Shown here: in pieces, positions 21,620 to 33,713 of the stretch
How the letters are laid out: each line of letters begins with the position of its first letter
Numbering within the stretch: the first letter of the stretch is position 1
The notes under the pieces: model-generated
Databases searched by the model: none
What the model was told of the DNA's origin: nothing
What the model saw: only the letters and a program-made list of their open reading frames with translations
Translations under genes and position numbers: made by a program
Assembly: GCA_007570785.1 (NCBI GenBank)
Contig: ML664174.1
Location: forward strand, 89,023-153,022
Length of the DNA: 64,000 nucleotides
Origin: Antilocapra americana
Lineage: Eukaryota; Chordata; Mammalia; Artiodactyla; Antilocapridae
Reading direction: 5' to 3'

Positions 21620-23270
21620 TATGTTCAGTTGCCCAGTTGTGTCTGACTCTTGGTGACCCCATGGACTGCAGCATGCTAGGCCTCCCTGTCCCTCACCATC
21701 TCCCGAAGTTTGCCCAAGTTCATGTCCGTTGCATTGGTGATTCCATCCAGCCATCTCATCCTCTGACTCCCTCTTCTCCTTCTGCCCTCGACCTTTCCCA
21801 GCATCAGGGACTTTTCCAATGAGTCAGCTGTTTGCATCAGGTGACCAAAATACTGGAGCTTCAAGCATCAGTTATTCCGATGAGTATTCAGGGTTGATTT
21901 CTCTTAAGATTGACTTGTTTGATCTCCTTGCTATCCAAGGGACTCTCAAGAGTCTTCTCCAACACAGTTCAAAGGCATCAGTTTTTTGGTGCTCTGCCTT
22001 CTTGATGGTCCAGCTCTCACAACCGTATGTAACCAATGGAAAGAACATAGCCTTGACTATACAGACCTTTGTTGGCAGGGTAATGTCTTTGCTTCTCAGC
22101 ACACCGTCTAGGTTTGTTACAGCTTTCCTTCCAAGAAACAATCATCTTCTGACTTCATTGTAGTCACCATCTGCAGTGATTTCAGAGTCCAAGAAGAGGA
22201 AATCTGTCACTACTTCCACTTTTTCTCCTTTTATTTGTCATGAAGTAGTGGGACTGGATGCCATGATCTTAGTTTTTTTAATATTTAGTTTTAAGCTGGC
22301 TCTTTCACTCTCTTCCTTCACCCTCATCAAGAGACTCTTTAGTACCTCTTTACTTTCTGCGATTAGAGTGGTATCATTCGCATATCTGGGGCTTCCCTTG
22401 TGGCTCAGCTGGTAAAGAATCCACCTGCAATACAGGGGACCTGGGTTCAATCCCTGGGTTGGGAAGATCCCCTGGAGAAGGGAAAGGCTACCCACTCCAG
22501 TATTCTGGCCTGGAGAATTCCATGGACTATACAGCACGACTGAGCGACTTTCACTTCACTTCACACCCGCATATCTGAGGTTGTTGATGTTTCTCCTGCC
22601 TATCTTGATTCCAGCTTGTAACTCATCCAGTCCTGCATTTCTCATGATGTGCTCAGCATATAGGTTAAAGAAACAGGATGACAGCAGATAGCTCTGTCAT
22701 ACTCCTTTCTCAGTCCTGAACCAATCAGTTGTTCCATACAGGGTTCTAACTGTTGCTTGTTGACCTGCCTATAGGTTTCTCAGGGGACAGGTAAGATGGT
22801 CTGGTATTCCCATCTCTTTAAGAGCTTTCCACAGTTTGTTATGATCCACACAGTCAAAGGCTTTAGCGTAGTCAATGAAACAGAGATAGCTGTTTTTCTG
22901 GAATTCCCTTGCCTTCTCTATGATCCAATGAATGTTGGCAATTTGATCTCTGGTTCCTCTGCTCTTTCTAAACCCAACTTGGATGTCCGGAAGTTCTTGG
23001 TTTGCATAATACTAAAACCTATTATACAAGATTTTAAGCATGATCTTATTCGTGTGGGAGATGAGTGCAATTGCCCAGTGGCTTGAACATTCTTTAGTAC
23101 TACCCTTTTTGGGAATTGGGATGAGGATTGACCTTTTCCAGTCCTGTGGCCACTGCTGGGGTCTTCCAGATTTGCTGATCTATTGAGTGAAACACTTTGA
23201 TAGCATCATCCTTTAGGGTTTTGAATAGCTCTACTGGAATTCCATTGCATCCACTAGCTTTATTAACAGC
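21620..23270 (-). mobile_element. BovB (RTE) LINE, 5'-truncated, inactive
   Basis: Minus-strand BovB from the reverse transcriptase core to the 3' end. The translated pieces NKASGCNGIPVELFK and KDDAIKVFHSIDQQIWK (near 23100-23290) mark the N-terminal RT domain. The catalytic YADD is YAND here (22373-22384), so the first catalytic aspartate is lost. Frameshifts are present, and a Bov-tA SINE is inserted at 22389-22567. Confidence 0.9.
22389..22567 (+). repeat. Bov-tA SINE nested in BovB
   Basis: Full sense Bov-tA inserted a few bases from the RT catalytic motif. It is flanked by a perfect 10-bp duplication CGCATATCTG (22379-22388 and 22568-22577), so it is younger than the BovB copy. Confidence 0.95.
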
Positions 23271-23467
23271 ATACACAGAATGGATGTATAACAAGATCCT
23301 ACTGAACAGTACAGGGAACTATATTCAATTTTCTGTGAAAACCACAACAGAAAAGAATATGAGAAAGTATGTATATAAATGTATAACTCAATCACTTTGC
23401 CATATAGCAGAAATTAACACATTGTAAATCAACTATAATTCAATAAAATAAAATTTTAAAAAAATGT
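23271..23467 (+). repeat. L1 3' end
   Basis: Sense ruminant L1 3' tail: GGGAACTATATTCAATTTTC, GAATATGAGAAAGTATGT, CATTGTAAATCAACTATAAT, then an A-rich end. Confidence 0.8.
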
Positions 23468-23573
23468 TTTTTTGGCCTTGCTAATTAGCTTATGGGATTT
23501 TAGTTCCCCAACAGGGATTAAACCTGGGGTGAGAGCTCAGAATCCTAATCTCTGGACTGCCAGGGAATTCCCT
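23468..23573 (-). repeat. CHR SINE with long target-site duplication
   Basis: Antisense CHR SINE inserted in the L1 A-rich tail. The duplication TCAATAAAATAAA...TTTTAAAAAA spans about 24 bp on each side (from 23440 and from 23573), differing by one A. Confidence 0.85.
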
Positions 23574-23599
23574 CAATAAAATAAAAATTTTAAAAAAGT

Positions 23600-24036
23600 T
23601 TCCAGACCTTGCCAGATGTCTCCTGGGAGGAGGATCAAAATTGCCCCCAGATAAGAATTACTGGATTAAAGACCATGTACCTTAACTCAGCAATAATTCC
23701 CCCATCAGTCTGGACCTGAAGACCTCCTTACAATCCCTTCAAAGTTCAGGAAACCTCTAGACAGATCTGCTCTGTTCCATGCAGCTTTTCAGTTCCCAGG
23801 TTTTGGACCTCCTTCAGCCTGTGGATGTAGCCATACTGACCTCAGAGCCTCAGGCAACTGAATATCAGAGCTGCTCCAGGAAGGCTCCCCTCTTTCCTGC
23901 CCCTTGCAGACCAGTGAAAAAGGAGCATGGCCTCTCAAAGGTCAAGAAAAAGGTCACTCCATTTTTTAGTTGGTGACTAGATTTAAAATGCAGCTATATC
24001 AGGATAAGGTAACAAAACTGGTGTTGCATTTTGTTT
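23600..24036. other. Intergenic sequence, nothing recognised
   Basis: No gene or clear repeat seen. Confidence 0.35.
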
Positions 24037-24430
24037 TTTTTTAACATTTGTTTGGCTGAAAAATCTTTCAGTGTGACCCATGGACTCTCCACTTGTGGCA
24101 CATGGGTTCCAGTGTGCACAAGCTTAGTTGCTCCATGGCATGTGGGATCTTAGTTTCCCGAAAGACAGAAAATGAAGTCGCTCAGTCATATCCGACTCTT
24201 AGCAGCCCCATGGACTGTAGCCTGCCAGGCTCCGGGCAAGAGTACTGGAGTGGGTGGCCATTTCCTTCTCCAGGGGATCTTCCCAACCCAGGGACTGAAC
24301 CCAGGTCTCCCGCATTGCAGGCAGACGCTTTACTGTCTGAGCCACCAGGGAAGACCATAGTTCCCTGAGCAGGGATCAAGCCTGTACCCAGTGCACTGCA
24401 AGGCAGACTCTTAACCACCAGGGAAGTCCC
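24037..24430 (-). repeat. CHR SINE split by a Bov-tA insertion
   Basis: Antisense CHR halves lie at 24037-24167 (GGCATGTGGGATCTTAG) and 24355-24430 (CCTGAGCAGGGATCAAGC ... CACCAGGGAAGTCCC). Between them is an antisense Bov-tA. Confidence 0.85.
24168..24354 (-). repeat. Bov-tA SINE nested in CHR SINE
   Basis: Antisense Bov-tA (AAGTCGCTCAGTCATATCCG ... GAGCCACCAGGGAAG), younger than its CHR host. Confidence 0.9.
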
Positions 24431-24739
24431 AATAATACTGTATTTTTAAAGCAACATGTTTGCACTAAAATCAGATAATTATGGAGTCTATATACTATTT
24501 GCTCATGGCTCACTGGAGGTGGTACCAACAGGCAGTGGGAACTAACTTCAATGACGGGTGGATCCCTTGTTCTCTCTGGCCTGGCTGAGTCTTTCTGTCT
24601 GGATATACTACTTCACTTGGACATAAGGTGCTTTGAGAACGTGAGACCTATCAAATCACTTTTCCACACCCCTCCCTCATCCATGCAATCCTGAAAGGAT
24701 GTGGAGAGAGCTCTTTGGAAGAAGGTGAGAAAAGGGAGA
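24431..24739. other. Intergenic sequence, nothing recognised
   Basis: No gene or clear repeat seen. Confidence 0.35.
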
Positions 24740-25160
24740 CCCTACCTAGCTTTGGATTTGAATATACAATCAAGTGTTCTGACTCTGTTGCTTAGTAACC
24801 ATGTGGTCTTGGGCAGAACACTTAAAACTCTATGCCTCAGTTTCTTCATCTACATAATGGGAATTACAGTACCTGCCTCTTAATGGGTTTCCCTGGTGGC
24901 TCAGATAGTAAGAATTTGCCTGCAATGCGAGAGACCTGGGCTCTATTCCTGGGTTGGGAAGATCCCCTGGTGAAGGGAACACCCCCTGGAGAAGGAAAGA
25001 GTTACCCACTCCAGTATTTTGGCCCTGAGAATTCCATGGATTGTATAGTCCATGGGGTTTCAAAGAGTCAGATATGACTGAATGACTTTCACGTAATAGT
25101 GAACATATTTAAATAACTCAGCACAGTGATTGTGCCTAGTAAGCATTTTGTGATACTACT
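24740..25160 (+). repeat. MIR SINE split by Bov-tA
   Basis: Sense MIR: CATGTGGTCTTGGGCAGAAC and CTCAGTTTCTTCATCTACA before 24884, then GTGCCTAGTAAGCATTTTG after 25095. Confidence 0.75.
24884..25095 (+). repeat. Bov-tA SINE nested in MIR
   Basis: Sense Bov-tA with a short internal duplication: CCCCTGGTGAAGGGAAC is followed by a second CCCCTGGAGAAGG. Confidence 0.9.
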
Positions 25161-25239
25161 GTTGTTATACTCATTTTATATCGCCCCCCCCCATAGATCT
25201 GGTCTTATTTTGGAACAGCATCTCATCCAAAAGAAGCAT

Positions 25240-25510
25240 TAAGAAGAGGGATGCACATCACGTATCAGCTTTCTGAAGTCTTCTTGACACAGTTTCTTCC
25301 CAAAGTCACCCTCCTCAAAGCTATTGCGCCAGGCTCACCTTTCTTTTCTGAGGTTTCAACTCAAATCTCACCTGCTTTCTGTGACCTTCACTCTTCTCTT
25401 GCTAAGCAACTCTCCTCTCTACCTCCCAACCAAATGTTCTTTGATCCTGGTGTAGACATCTCCAGGCCAGGTCAGTATCGCTTACCTTTTTGCCCCATTG
25501 TCTTCCTCTC
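25240..25510 (+). repeat. L2 LINE 3' remnant
   Basis: Degenerate match to the L2 3' region, e.g. GTTTCAACTCAAATCTCACC followed by CTGTGACCTTCACTC. Confidence 0.5.
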
Positions 25511-26221
25511 CACTCTCTCCTGGATCCATAGGGCAAAGGTTCAGTAGCCACTGGCCCCTGAACAAAGATATCTCCTCCATGGGCAGTTTGTCAGTTATTC
25601 ACCTGCTGTTGGACATTTGAGCTGTCTTCAAGTTTTGAGTATTATGAGTAAAATGTCTATGCATATTAATATAAATATGAATGGTGGGTGTATACTTTCA
25701 TTTTCCTTGGGTGACTACATAAATGAGGATACCTGAAACCTTGCTATAGTCATTTATTCATTCAAGTAGGTTTTATGTAGATTTCTTAGGTTTTTCTTAG
25801 ATGATTATGATTTTTGTGAATACAGTTTTACATTTTCCTTTCCAACCCATTTGCTTTTTTTTGTTTTGCCTTATTGCATGTGTCTTTGTGTAAAATAAAA
25901 ATATTGAGAGTTGACATCCTTGCCTTGCTTCTAATCTGAAGAGAAAAACATTCAATCTATTGTCATCAAGTAGAAAGTAAGTTATAGGGTTTTATAGATT
26001 TTCTTTTATCAGGTTGAAGAAATTCTCTTCTATTTCTAGTCTGTTGAGAGCCTTCATCTTGAATTTCTGTTTCTTGAATTTTGCTTTTTCTCAGTCTATT
26101 AATATAATTCCATGATCTGTCCCCATTATTTCATTTTATAATATTTACATTAATTGATTTTTTGAATGTTAAGCCAATCTTGCATTCCTGGGATATACTT
26201 TATCTGCTCACACTTCTTAGC

Positions 26222-26356
26222 TTATTTATTTCTTTATTTTAGCTTTTTGACCACACCCTGTGCACATGGGATCTTAGTTCCCTGACCAGGGATTGAACCT
26301 GCACCCCCTGCATTGGAGGGTAGAGTCTTAACCACTGGACTGCCAGGGAATTTCCT
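26222..26356 (-). repeat. CHR SINE
   Basis: Antisense CHR (GGGATCTTAGTTCCCTGACC ... CACTGGACTGCCAGGGAA) between L1 segments. A short CTTAGC flank is repeated. Confidence 0.85.
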
Positions 26357-28337
26357 TAGCATACTTTAAAATTGAGATATAATTCACATGGCATGAAATT
26401 TACCCTTTTAAAGTGCAAAATTCATTGTATTCATAGAGTCCTGCAACTATTACCACTATCTAATTTCACAACATTTTCCTCACCTCAAAAAGAAACTCTG
26501 TACCTCTTGGCAGTCACTGTCCATTCCCTCCTCCCCCACTTATCTGGCAATCACCAATATACTTTCTATTTCAGTGGATTTGCCTGCTCTGGACATTTCA
26601 TATAAATAAGTTGCACAATATGCAGCCTTTATAACTGGCATAGTCTCTTCAAGGTTCATCCATGTTGCCGCATGTATTGGTATTCCATCCTTTCTATGAC
26701 CCAATAAAATCCCATTGTGTAGATAAGCTACATGTTGTTTGTCCATTCATCAGTTGATGGACATGTGGGTTGTTTCTATATTTTGGTTTTTATAAACAAT
26801 GTGGCCAGGAACATCTGTGTACAAGTTTTTGTGTGGACATATATATTCAAGTCTCTTGGAATGGAATTGCTGAGCCATAGCCTACTCTACTTTTAACTTT
26901 TGAGAAACTACTATACTGTTTTCCACAACAGCTCCCCATTTTACATTCTCCAGCCACATATGAAGGTTTCAGTTTCTCTACATTTTCATCAACACTTGTT
27001 TAATCATCTTCTTTATTATGGTTATCCTAGTGAGGGTGAAGTGGTGTCTCAATGTGATTTTGATTTGTATTTGCCCGTGACTAATGATGTCAACCTTCTT
27101 TTCATATACTTATTGAATATTTACATATTTTCTTTGGAGAAGTGCCCATTCTAATCCATCACTCATTTAAGAAATGGATTAAAAAAATATTTACAAGTGA
27201 AAGTTCTTTATATATTCCAGGTACTAGATCTTTCTTAGGTATGTGATTTGCAATTATTTTTGTGAGTTGTCTTTCATTTTCTTTTTTAAATTTATGTTAT
27301 ATGTTATATTCTTACAAATTTGGGTATAGAAGACCTGCCCAGTTAATGTTCTATACTCTACACTGGATTTTTAGTGAGGTTTTGGGAGTTCTTGAATAGG
27401 ACATAATCTTTTTATGTTAGCTGGGACAAGATTATGGAATAGTTTAGCAAGAATAGTTTTGTTCACATATCTGTAGAAACACAAACTGAATTTGTCTTTC
27501 AAATTTAATTATAACTACTACTGTGTTTTTGTTGAAATTAAAGCTGAACCTAGATGATGACTTACTTTTCTATTGAATTAATATCTTTTACTTTCTTGAT
27601 AGGGTATTTTTAAGCACAACAATTTTAATGAAGTCCAAGTTCAGCCTTTTTTTTTCCTTTTAGTTGCTTGTGCTTTTGGTGTCATATCTAAGAAACTATT
27701 GCCTAAACCAAGGTCAAAAAGATTTACACGTACATTTTCTTGTAAGAGTTTTACAGCTGTAAATCTTACATTCGAGTCTTTGATCCATTTTGAGTTAATT
27801 TTTACATGTCTCTTTGACATGCAACTAAAGGTAGAATTTTCTTAATTTTATTTTTGTATCATTCATTGTTGGTGTGTAGCAATATAACTGATTTTTATAA
27901 ATTGATTTTGTATCCTGCAGCCTTGCTGAACTCACTCACTAGCTCTAACAATTTTGTATCTGTGAATTCCTTAGAATTTTCTATATACATGATCATGTCT
28001 GTTGTAGACATAGTCTTTTTTTCTTTCCAATATGGATGTCCATTATTTCTCTTTTGAGCCTATTTTCACTGCTAGAAATTCCAATGTTGAATAGTAATGG
28101 TGAGAGTAAATGTCTTTTTCTTGTTCCTGATCTTAGTGGGAAAGCCTTCTGTCAGTCTTTCACTATTAAGCATAATATTAGCTATGGGTGTTTAATAGAT
28201 ATCTTTTATCATGTTGGGAAAGTTCTACTCTTAGCTTGTTGAGTTTATCACAGAAAGCTGTTGGATTTTGTCAAATGCTTTCTCTGCATTTATTGAGATG
28301 ATCTTGTGGGTCTTGTTCTTTATTGTAATAACCACGC

Positions 28338-28541
28338 TGGTGTTCATTCACTAAGTCGAGTCTGACTTAGCGACCCCATAGTCTGTAGCCCACCAAGTTC
28401 GCTTGTCTATGGGATTTCCCGGGCAAGAATACTGGAATGAGTTGTCATTTCCTTCTCCAAGGATCTTCCCGACCCGGGGATTGAACCCCCGTCTCCTGTA
28501 CTGGTAGGCATTCTTTACCATTGAGTCACCAGGGAAGCCCA
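28338..28541 (-). repeat. Bov-tA SINE nested in L1
   Basis: Antisense Bov-tA. L1 sequence resumes on both sides. Confidence 0.9.
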
Positions 28542-28949
28542 CATTCTAATATGATGTGTTATATTGATTAATTTTTATAAGCTGAACAAATCTTGCATTC
28601 CTGAACTAAATTCCACTTGGCCATGATGTATAATCCTTTTCATACGTTGTTCTAATTTTTGGAAGGTTTTGAAAAGGATTGATACTAATTCCCTTTAAAC
28701 ATTTGATTGTATTGTATTCACCAGTGAAACCTAAGTCCTATACTTTTCTGGATGGCAAGTTCTTGACTACTAATTCAATCTCTTTATTTGCTTTCTTTCG
28801 ATTCAGATGTTTACATTTCTTCTAGATAAAGTTTCAGTAGTTTGTATCTTTCTAGGAATTTTCTATTTTATCTAGATTATCCAATATGTTTTTATAAAAA
28901 TTATTTTAGTATTCTCTTTAAACCTTTTCATTTTTGTAAGATCAATAGT

Positions 28950-29086
28950 TGGATAGTTGGATGGCACCACTGACTTGGTGAACATGAGTTTGAGCAAGCT
29001 CTGGGAGTTGGTGATGAACAGGGAAGCCTGGCGTGCTATAGTCCATGCGGTTGCAAAAAGCTGGACCTGATTGAGCAACTGAACTC
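28950..29086 (+). repeat. Short BovB 3' tail with target-site duplication
   Basis: Sense BovB 3' terminus (TTGAGCAAGCTCTGGGAGTT ... GAGCAACTGAACTC). Flanked by a perfect 12-bp duplication AAGATCAATAGT at 28938-28949 and 29087-29098. Extreme 5' truncation, about 137 bp. Confidence 0.9.
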
Positions 29087-29265
29087 AAGATCAATAGTAA
29101 TGCCCCTTTCATTTCTGATTTTAGTAATTTGAGTCTTCTCTCTCTTTTTTCTTGATCAGACCATTTAAAAGTTATACAACTATGCTGATCTCTTCAAAGG
29201 ACCAACTTTTGCTTTCTTGAATTTTTCTATTATTTTCTATTCTCTGTATAGTTTAATTCTGCTCT

Positions 29266-30530
29266 GTTGTTGTTGTTCAGTCACTCAGTCATGTCCAACT
29301 CTTTGCAACCCCATGGACTACAGCACACCAGGCTTCCCTGTCTTTCACCATCTCCCAGAGTCTACTCAAACTCATGTCCATTGAGTTGGTGATGCCATCC
29401 AACCATCTGATCCTTTGTCATCCCCTTCTCCTCCTACCTTCAATCTTTCCCAGCATCAGGGTCTTTTCCAATGATTTGGCTCTTTGCATCAGGTGGACAA
29501 AGTATTGGAACTTCAGCTTCAGCATCAGTCCTTCTGATGAATATTCAGGACTGATTACCTTTATGATTACTATTTTGATATCCTTGCTGTCCAAGGGGCT
29601 CTCAAGAGTCTTCTCCAACACTACAGTTGGAAGGCATCAATTCTTTGGCACTCAGCCTTTTTTAGTGTCCAGCTCTCACATTCGTACATGACTACTGGAA
29701 ATACCATAGCTTTGACCAAATAGACCTCTGTCAGCAAAGCAATGTCTCTGCTTTTTAATATGCTGTCTAGGTTGGTCATAGCTTTTCTTCCAAGGAGCAA
29801 GCATCTTTTAATTTCATGGCTGCAATCACCATCTGCAATGATTTTGGAGCCCCCCCAAAAATAAAATCTCTCACTGTTTCCATTGTTTCCCCATCTATTT
29901 GCCATGAAGTGATGGAACCAGATGCCATGATCTTAGCTTTCTGAATGTTGAGTTTTAAACCAACTTTTTCACTCTCCTTTTTCACTTTCATCAAGAGTCT
30001 CTTTAGTTCTTCACTTTCTGTCATGAGGATGGTGTCATCTGTATATCTGAGGTTACTGATATTTCTCCCAGCAGTTTTGATTCCAGCTTGTACTTCATCC
30101 AGCCCTTCATTTCACATGATGTACTCTGCATATAAGTTAAATAAGCAGGGTGACAGTATACAATCTTGACCTACTCCTTTCCCAATTTGGAACCAGTCTG
30201 TTGTTCCATTTCCAGTTCTTACCAACTACTGTTACTTGCCCACAATAGTAAGTATAATGGTCATTTGAATTAAATTTGCCCATTATTGTCTATTTTTAGC
30301 TTACTGATTCCTAAAATGTCAATGTTCACTCTTGCCATCTCCTGTTTGACCACTCCCGATTTACCTTGATTCACAGACCTAATATTCCAGATTTCTATGC
30401 AATATTGTTCTTTACAGCATCGGACTTTACTTTCACATCCACAACTGGGCATTGTTTCCACTTTGGCTCAGTCTCTTCATTCCTTCTGGAGCTATTTCTC
30501 TGCTCTTCTCCAGCAGCATATTGGACACCT
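29266..30530 (-). mobile_element. BovB LINE with internal deletion, nested in L1
   Basis: Antisense BovB. The RT and 3' part runs to about 30230, then joins directly to the endonuclease-domain part, whose minus-strand frame reads NIRSVNQGKSGVVKQE (30270-30461). The catalytic motif reads YTDD (30034-30045). L1 resumes on both sides, with a TTCTGCTCTG / TTCTACTCTG-like duplication. Confidence 0.85.
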
Positions 30531-30540
30531 TCTACTCTGT

Positions 30541-30848
30541 GCTGTGTGTGCTTAATTGTTCAGTTGTGTCTGACTCTTTGTAACTCCACGGACTGTAGCC
30601 TACCAGGCTTCTCTGTCCATGGGGATTCTTCACGCAAGAATACTGAAGTGGGTTGCCATGCCCTCCTCCAGGGGATCTTCCTAACCCAGGGATAGAACGA
30701 AGGCCTCCCACATTGCAGGCAGATTCTTTACCGTCTGAGCCACCAGGGAAGCCCAAGAATACTGGAGTGGGTAGCCTGTCAGGAATCAAACCAGGATCTC
30801 CTGCACTGCGGATAGATTCTTGGCCAGCTGCACCACCAGGAAAGCCCA
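30541..30848 (-). repeat. Composite Bov-tA SINE
   Basis: Antisense composite. A full Bov-tA (30541-30755) is followed by an extra partial tRNA-derived unit; the shared junction is AAGCCCAAGAATACTGGAGT. Confidence 0.85.
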
Positions 30849-31121
30849 ATACAGACGTTACACAGCTAGAAAATTCCCTCCAAGTAATGTTTAGCTGCAT
30901 CCAGTAAGTTTTGGTATGTTGCGTTGTTGTTTTCATTCATCTTAAATTAGCTTTTAATTTCCCTTGTGATTTCTTCTTTGATCTAAACCCTTCTAGGAGT
31001 GTGTTATTTAGTATCAACATGAATGTGAACTTTCCCTTTTTTCTTTTACGTATTTCTAATTTCATCCATTGCAGTTGGAGAATATACTTTGTATGATTTC
31101 AGTCCTTAGAGCTTTACTGAG

Positions 31122-31398
31122 GGAGAAGGCAATGGCAGCCCACTGCAGTACTCTTTTGCCTGGAGAATCCCAAGGACGGAGGAGCCTGGCAGGCTGCAGT
31201 CCATGGGGTTGCTAAGAGTCGGAGACGACTGAGCGACTTCACTTTCACTTTTCACTTTTGTGCGTTGGAGAAGGAACTGGCAACCCACTCCAGTGTTCTT
31301 GCCTGGAGAATCCCAGGGACGGGGGAGCCTGCTGAGCTGCCGTCTGTGGGGTCGCACAGAGTTGGACACGACTGAAGTGACTTAGCAGCAGCAGCAGC
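31122..31398 (+). repeat. Bov-A2 SINE, full dimer with target-site duplication
   Basis: Sense dimer of two BovA units ending in (CAG)n. Flanked by a perfect 12-bp duplication AGCTTTACTGAG (31110-31121 and 31399-31410). Confidence 0.95.
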
Positions 31399-32382
31399 AG
31401 CTTTACTGAGACTTGTTTTGTGGCCTGATAAATAATCTATTCTGGAGAACATTCCATGATGTACTTGAGAGAACATACGTCTGCTTTTGAGTGGAATTTT
31501 CTGTCAATGTCTGGTTTACTTGGTTTCGAATGTTACTCAGATTTTCTATTTCCTTGCTAATCTTATGTCCAGTTGGTCTATCCGTTAATGAAAGTGGGGT
31601 GTTAGAGTCTTCAACTGTTATTGTTGAATTGTCTGTTTTCCCCTTCAATTCCGTCAGTTTTGCTTCATGTATTTTTAAGGAGTATGTTGTTAGTGCATAT
31701 ATGTTTATAACTGGTTTGTCTTCTTGAGGGATTGATCCTATTATTATTGTAAAATATCCTTCGTTTGCCCCTGTGCTGATATTTGTCTTCAGTTCAATTT
31801 TTTTATTTTTCTTCTGATATTAGCACAACTACTCTGGCTTTCTTTTGGTATTATTTACATGGCATATGTTTGCCCATCTTTTTGCATACAATCTATTTCT
31901 TTGAATCTAAAGTGAATTTCATAGAAACCACATGCCGCTGGATCACATTTCTAAAAATCTATTCTGCCGATTGCTACCTTTTGATTGCCATGTTTGATCT
32001 ATTTGCATTTAATGGATTTGCCAGGTATAATTTATGTCTACTATTTTGCTACTCGTCTTCTACATATCTTGAATTCTTCTGTCTTTTTTGTGCCTCTGTT
32101 CCTTTATTATTTCCTGCTTTGGGATTAGATAGATATTTTCTAACACACCATTTTAATTTCCTTTTTCTTTTAACCTATGTAGTTACCATTACCAGTGTTC
32201 TTTATTCTCTTTATGTGGATTCCAGGCACTCTCTCGCATCCTTTCAGTTCAGCCTGAAGGATTCACTTTAGTATTTCTTGTAGGATAGGTCTGCCAATAA
32301 TAAACTGTCAGTGTTTGTTTATCTGTGACTATCTTAATCTTGCCATTGTATTTTAACTGCTTTATTGAGATGTAGTTTACAT

Positions 32383-32698
32383 TTCCGGATAGCTTAGTTG
32401 GTAAAGAATCTGCCTGCAACGCGGGAGACCTTGGTTCAATTCCTGGGTCAGAAAGATTCCATGAAGAAGGGCTAGGCTATCTGCTCCAATATTCTTGGAC
32501 CCCCCTTGAGGCTCAACTAGTAAAGAATCTGCCTGTAATGTGGGAGACCTGGGTTCAACCCCTGGATTGGGAATATCCCCTGGAGAAGGGAAAGGCTGCC
32601 CACTCCAGTATTCTGGCCTGGAGAATTCCATGGACTGTCTAGTGCATGGGGTCACAATGAGTCAGACACGATTGAGCCAGTTTCACTTTCACTTTCAC
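32383..32698 (+). repeat. Composite Bov-tA SINE
   Basis: Sense: a partial tRNA unit ending CCAATATTCTTGGACC is joined to a full Bov-tA that ends in TTTCACTTTCACTTT. TTTACAT occurs on both sides. Confidence 0.85.
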
Positions 32699-33340
32699 TT
32701 TACATAAACTGTACCATCAGCCATTTAAAATGTACAGTAAATTATGTTTACCATACTCACAGAGCTGTGCATCCATCACCATAGTAAATTTTAGAATATT
32801 TTCATTACTCCAGAAAGAAACCTTGTACGCCTTAGCCATCACTCCCCAAATCTCTCATCTGTCTCCATCACTTCAAGCAGAGGCAACCGCAAGTCTACTT
32901 TCTCTATAGATGTCCCTATTTGTTGATCTATTTGGTCTTTTAAAAGAATAATCTTTTAACTTTATTGATAGTCTCTATCCTTTGTCCATTTTCTCTATTT
33001 ATTTGTCTGTTGAGTGTAGTTGTAGTTTGTTCCTTCTAACTGATGTTGCTATTCCAATGAAGGTATATAATTAATTTATTTATCCATTGATTCCTGATGA
33101 AATTTTGGATTGTTATGCATATCTTCGATGTTATATGTCTAGTATTCCAATCCTATTCTTCAATTATCTGTATTTCCCCCTTTATAATGGAATATCCACT
33201 GGACTGATTTACATCAACTGGGTTAAGACTTGCTGCTGTCAGCATGCTCGGTGCTTTCCACTTTTTAATCCCAGTTACTGTAAATTAGATTTACATTTCT
33301 TGTGATTAGTACTGGCACTTTCCCTTTTCCAGCTGTATTT
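32699..33340 (-). repeat. Old L1 3' remnant
   Basis: TGTACCATCAGCCATTTAAA, TGTGCATCCATCACCATAGT and CCTTGTACGCCTTAGCCATC follow the antisense L1M 3' UTR order up to about 32920. The remaining assignment is weaker. Confidence 0.5.
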
Positions 33341-33713
33341 CTTTTTTAAGAAAGAGGACAATGGATTAGTCAAAGAAACAGAACAGAACCTATATATATA
33401 GGAGAGAGAGAGAAGTATTATTAGGAAACTGACCCATGCAATTATAGACACCAAGTTTCAAAATCTGTATTTGGCAAGCTGGAGATCCAGGAGAGCCAAT
33501 GAATGGTTCCAGCCAAAGGCCAGCAGGCCTCAGACCTAGGAAAACCTGATAAATAAATTTCAGTTTGAGTCTGAAAGCAGGGGGGGTGGGAAAAAGACTT
33601 AATTTGAAGGCAGTCAAGTAAGAAGAGCTCCTCATACTCGTGGATGGGTCGACATTTTGGATTTGTCCAGGCTTTCAGCTGTTTGGGTAAGAGCCACCAG
33701 ATGAGGGAGGTGT

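Larger units (their letters stand above)
25840..32350 (-). mobile_element. Long antisense L1 (ORF2 plus 3' UTR pieces), multiply interrupted
   Basis: Antisense L1 landmarks run through ORF2: CAATCTTGCATTCCTGGGAT (26174), TTTGATCCATTTTGAGTTAA (27780), CCTTGCTGAACTCACTCACT (27921), TTTTGGTATGTTGCGTTGTT (30909), TGGTCTATCCGTTAATGAAA (31573), GGATCACATTTC (31940). At least two old L1 segments are present. Interruptions are a CHR SINE (26222-26356), Bov-tA (28338-28541), a BovB tail (28950-29086), BovB (29266-30530), a composite SINE (30541-30848) and Bov-A2 (31122-31398). No functional frame remains. Confidence 0.8.

Noticed and set aside
31783..32271. 162-codon membrane-like plus-strand frame
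   Set aside because: It is the antisense strand of L1; hydrophobic composition follows from the T-rich strand.
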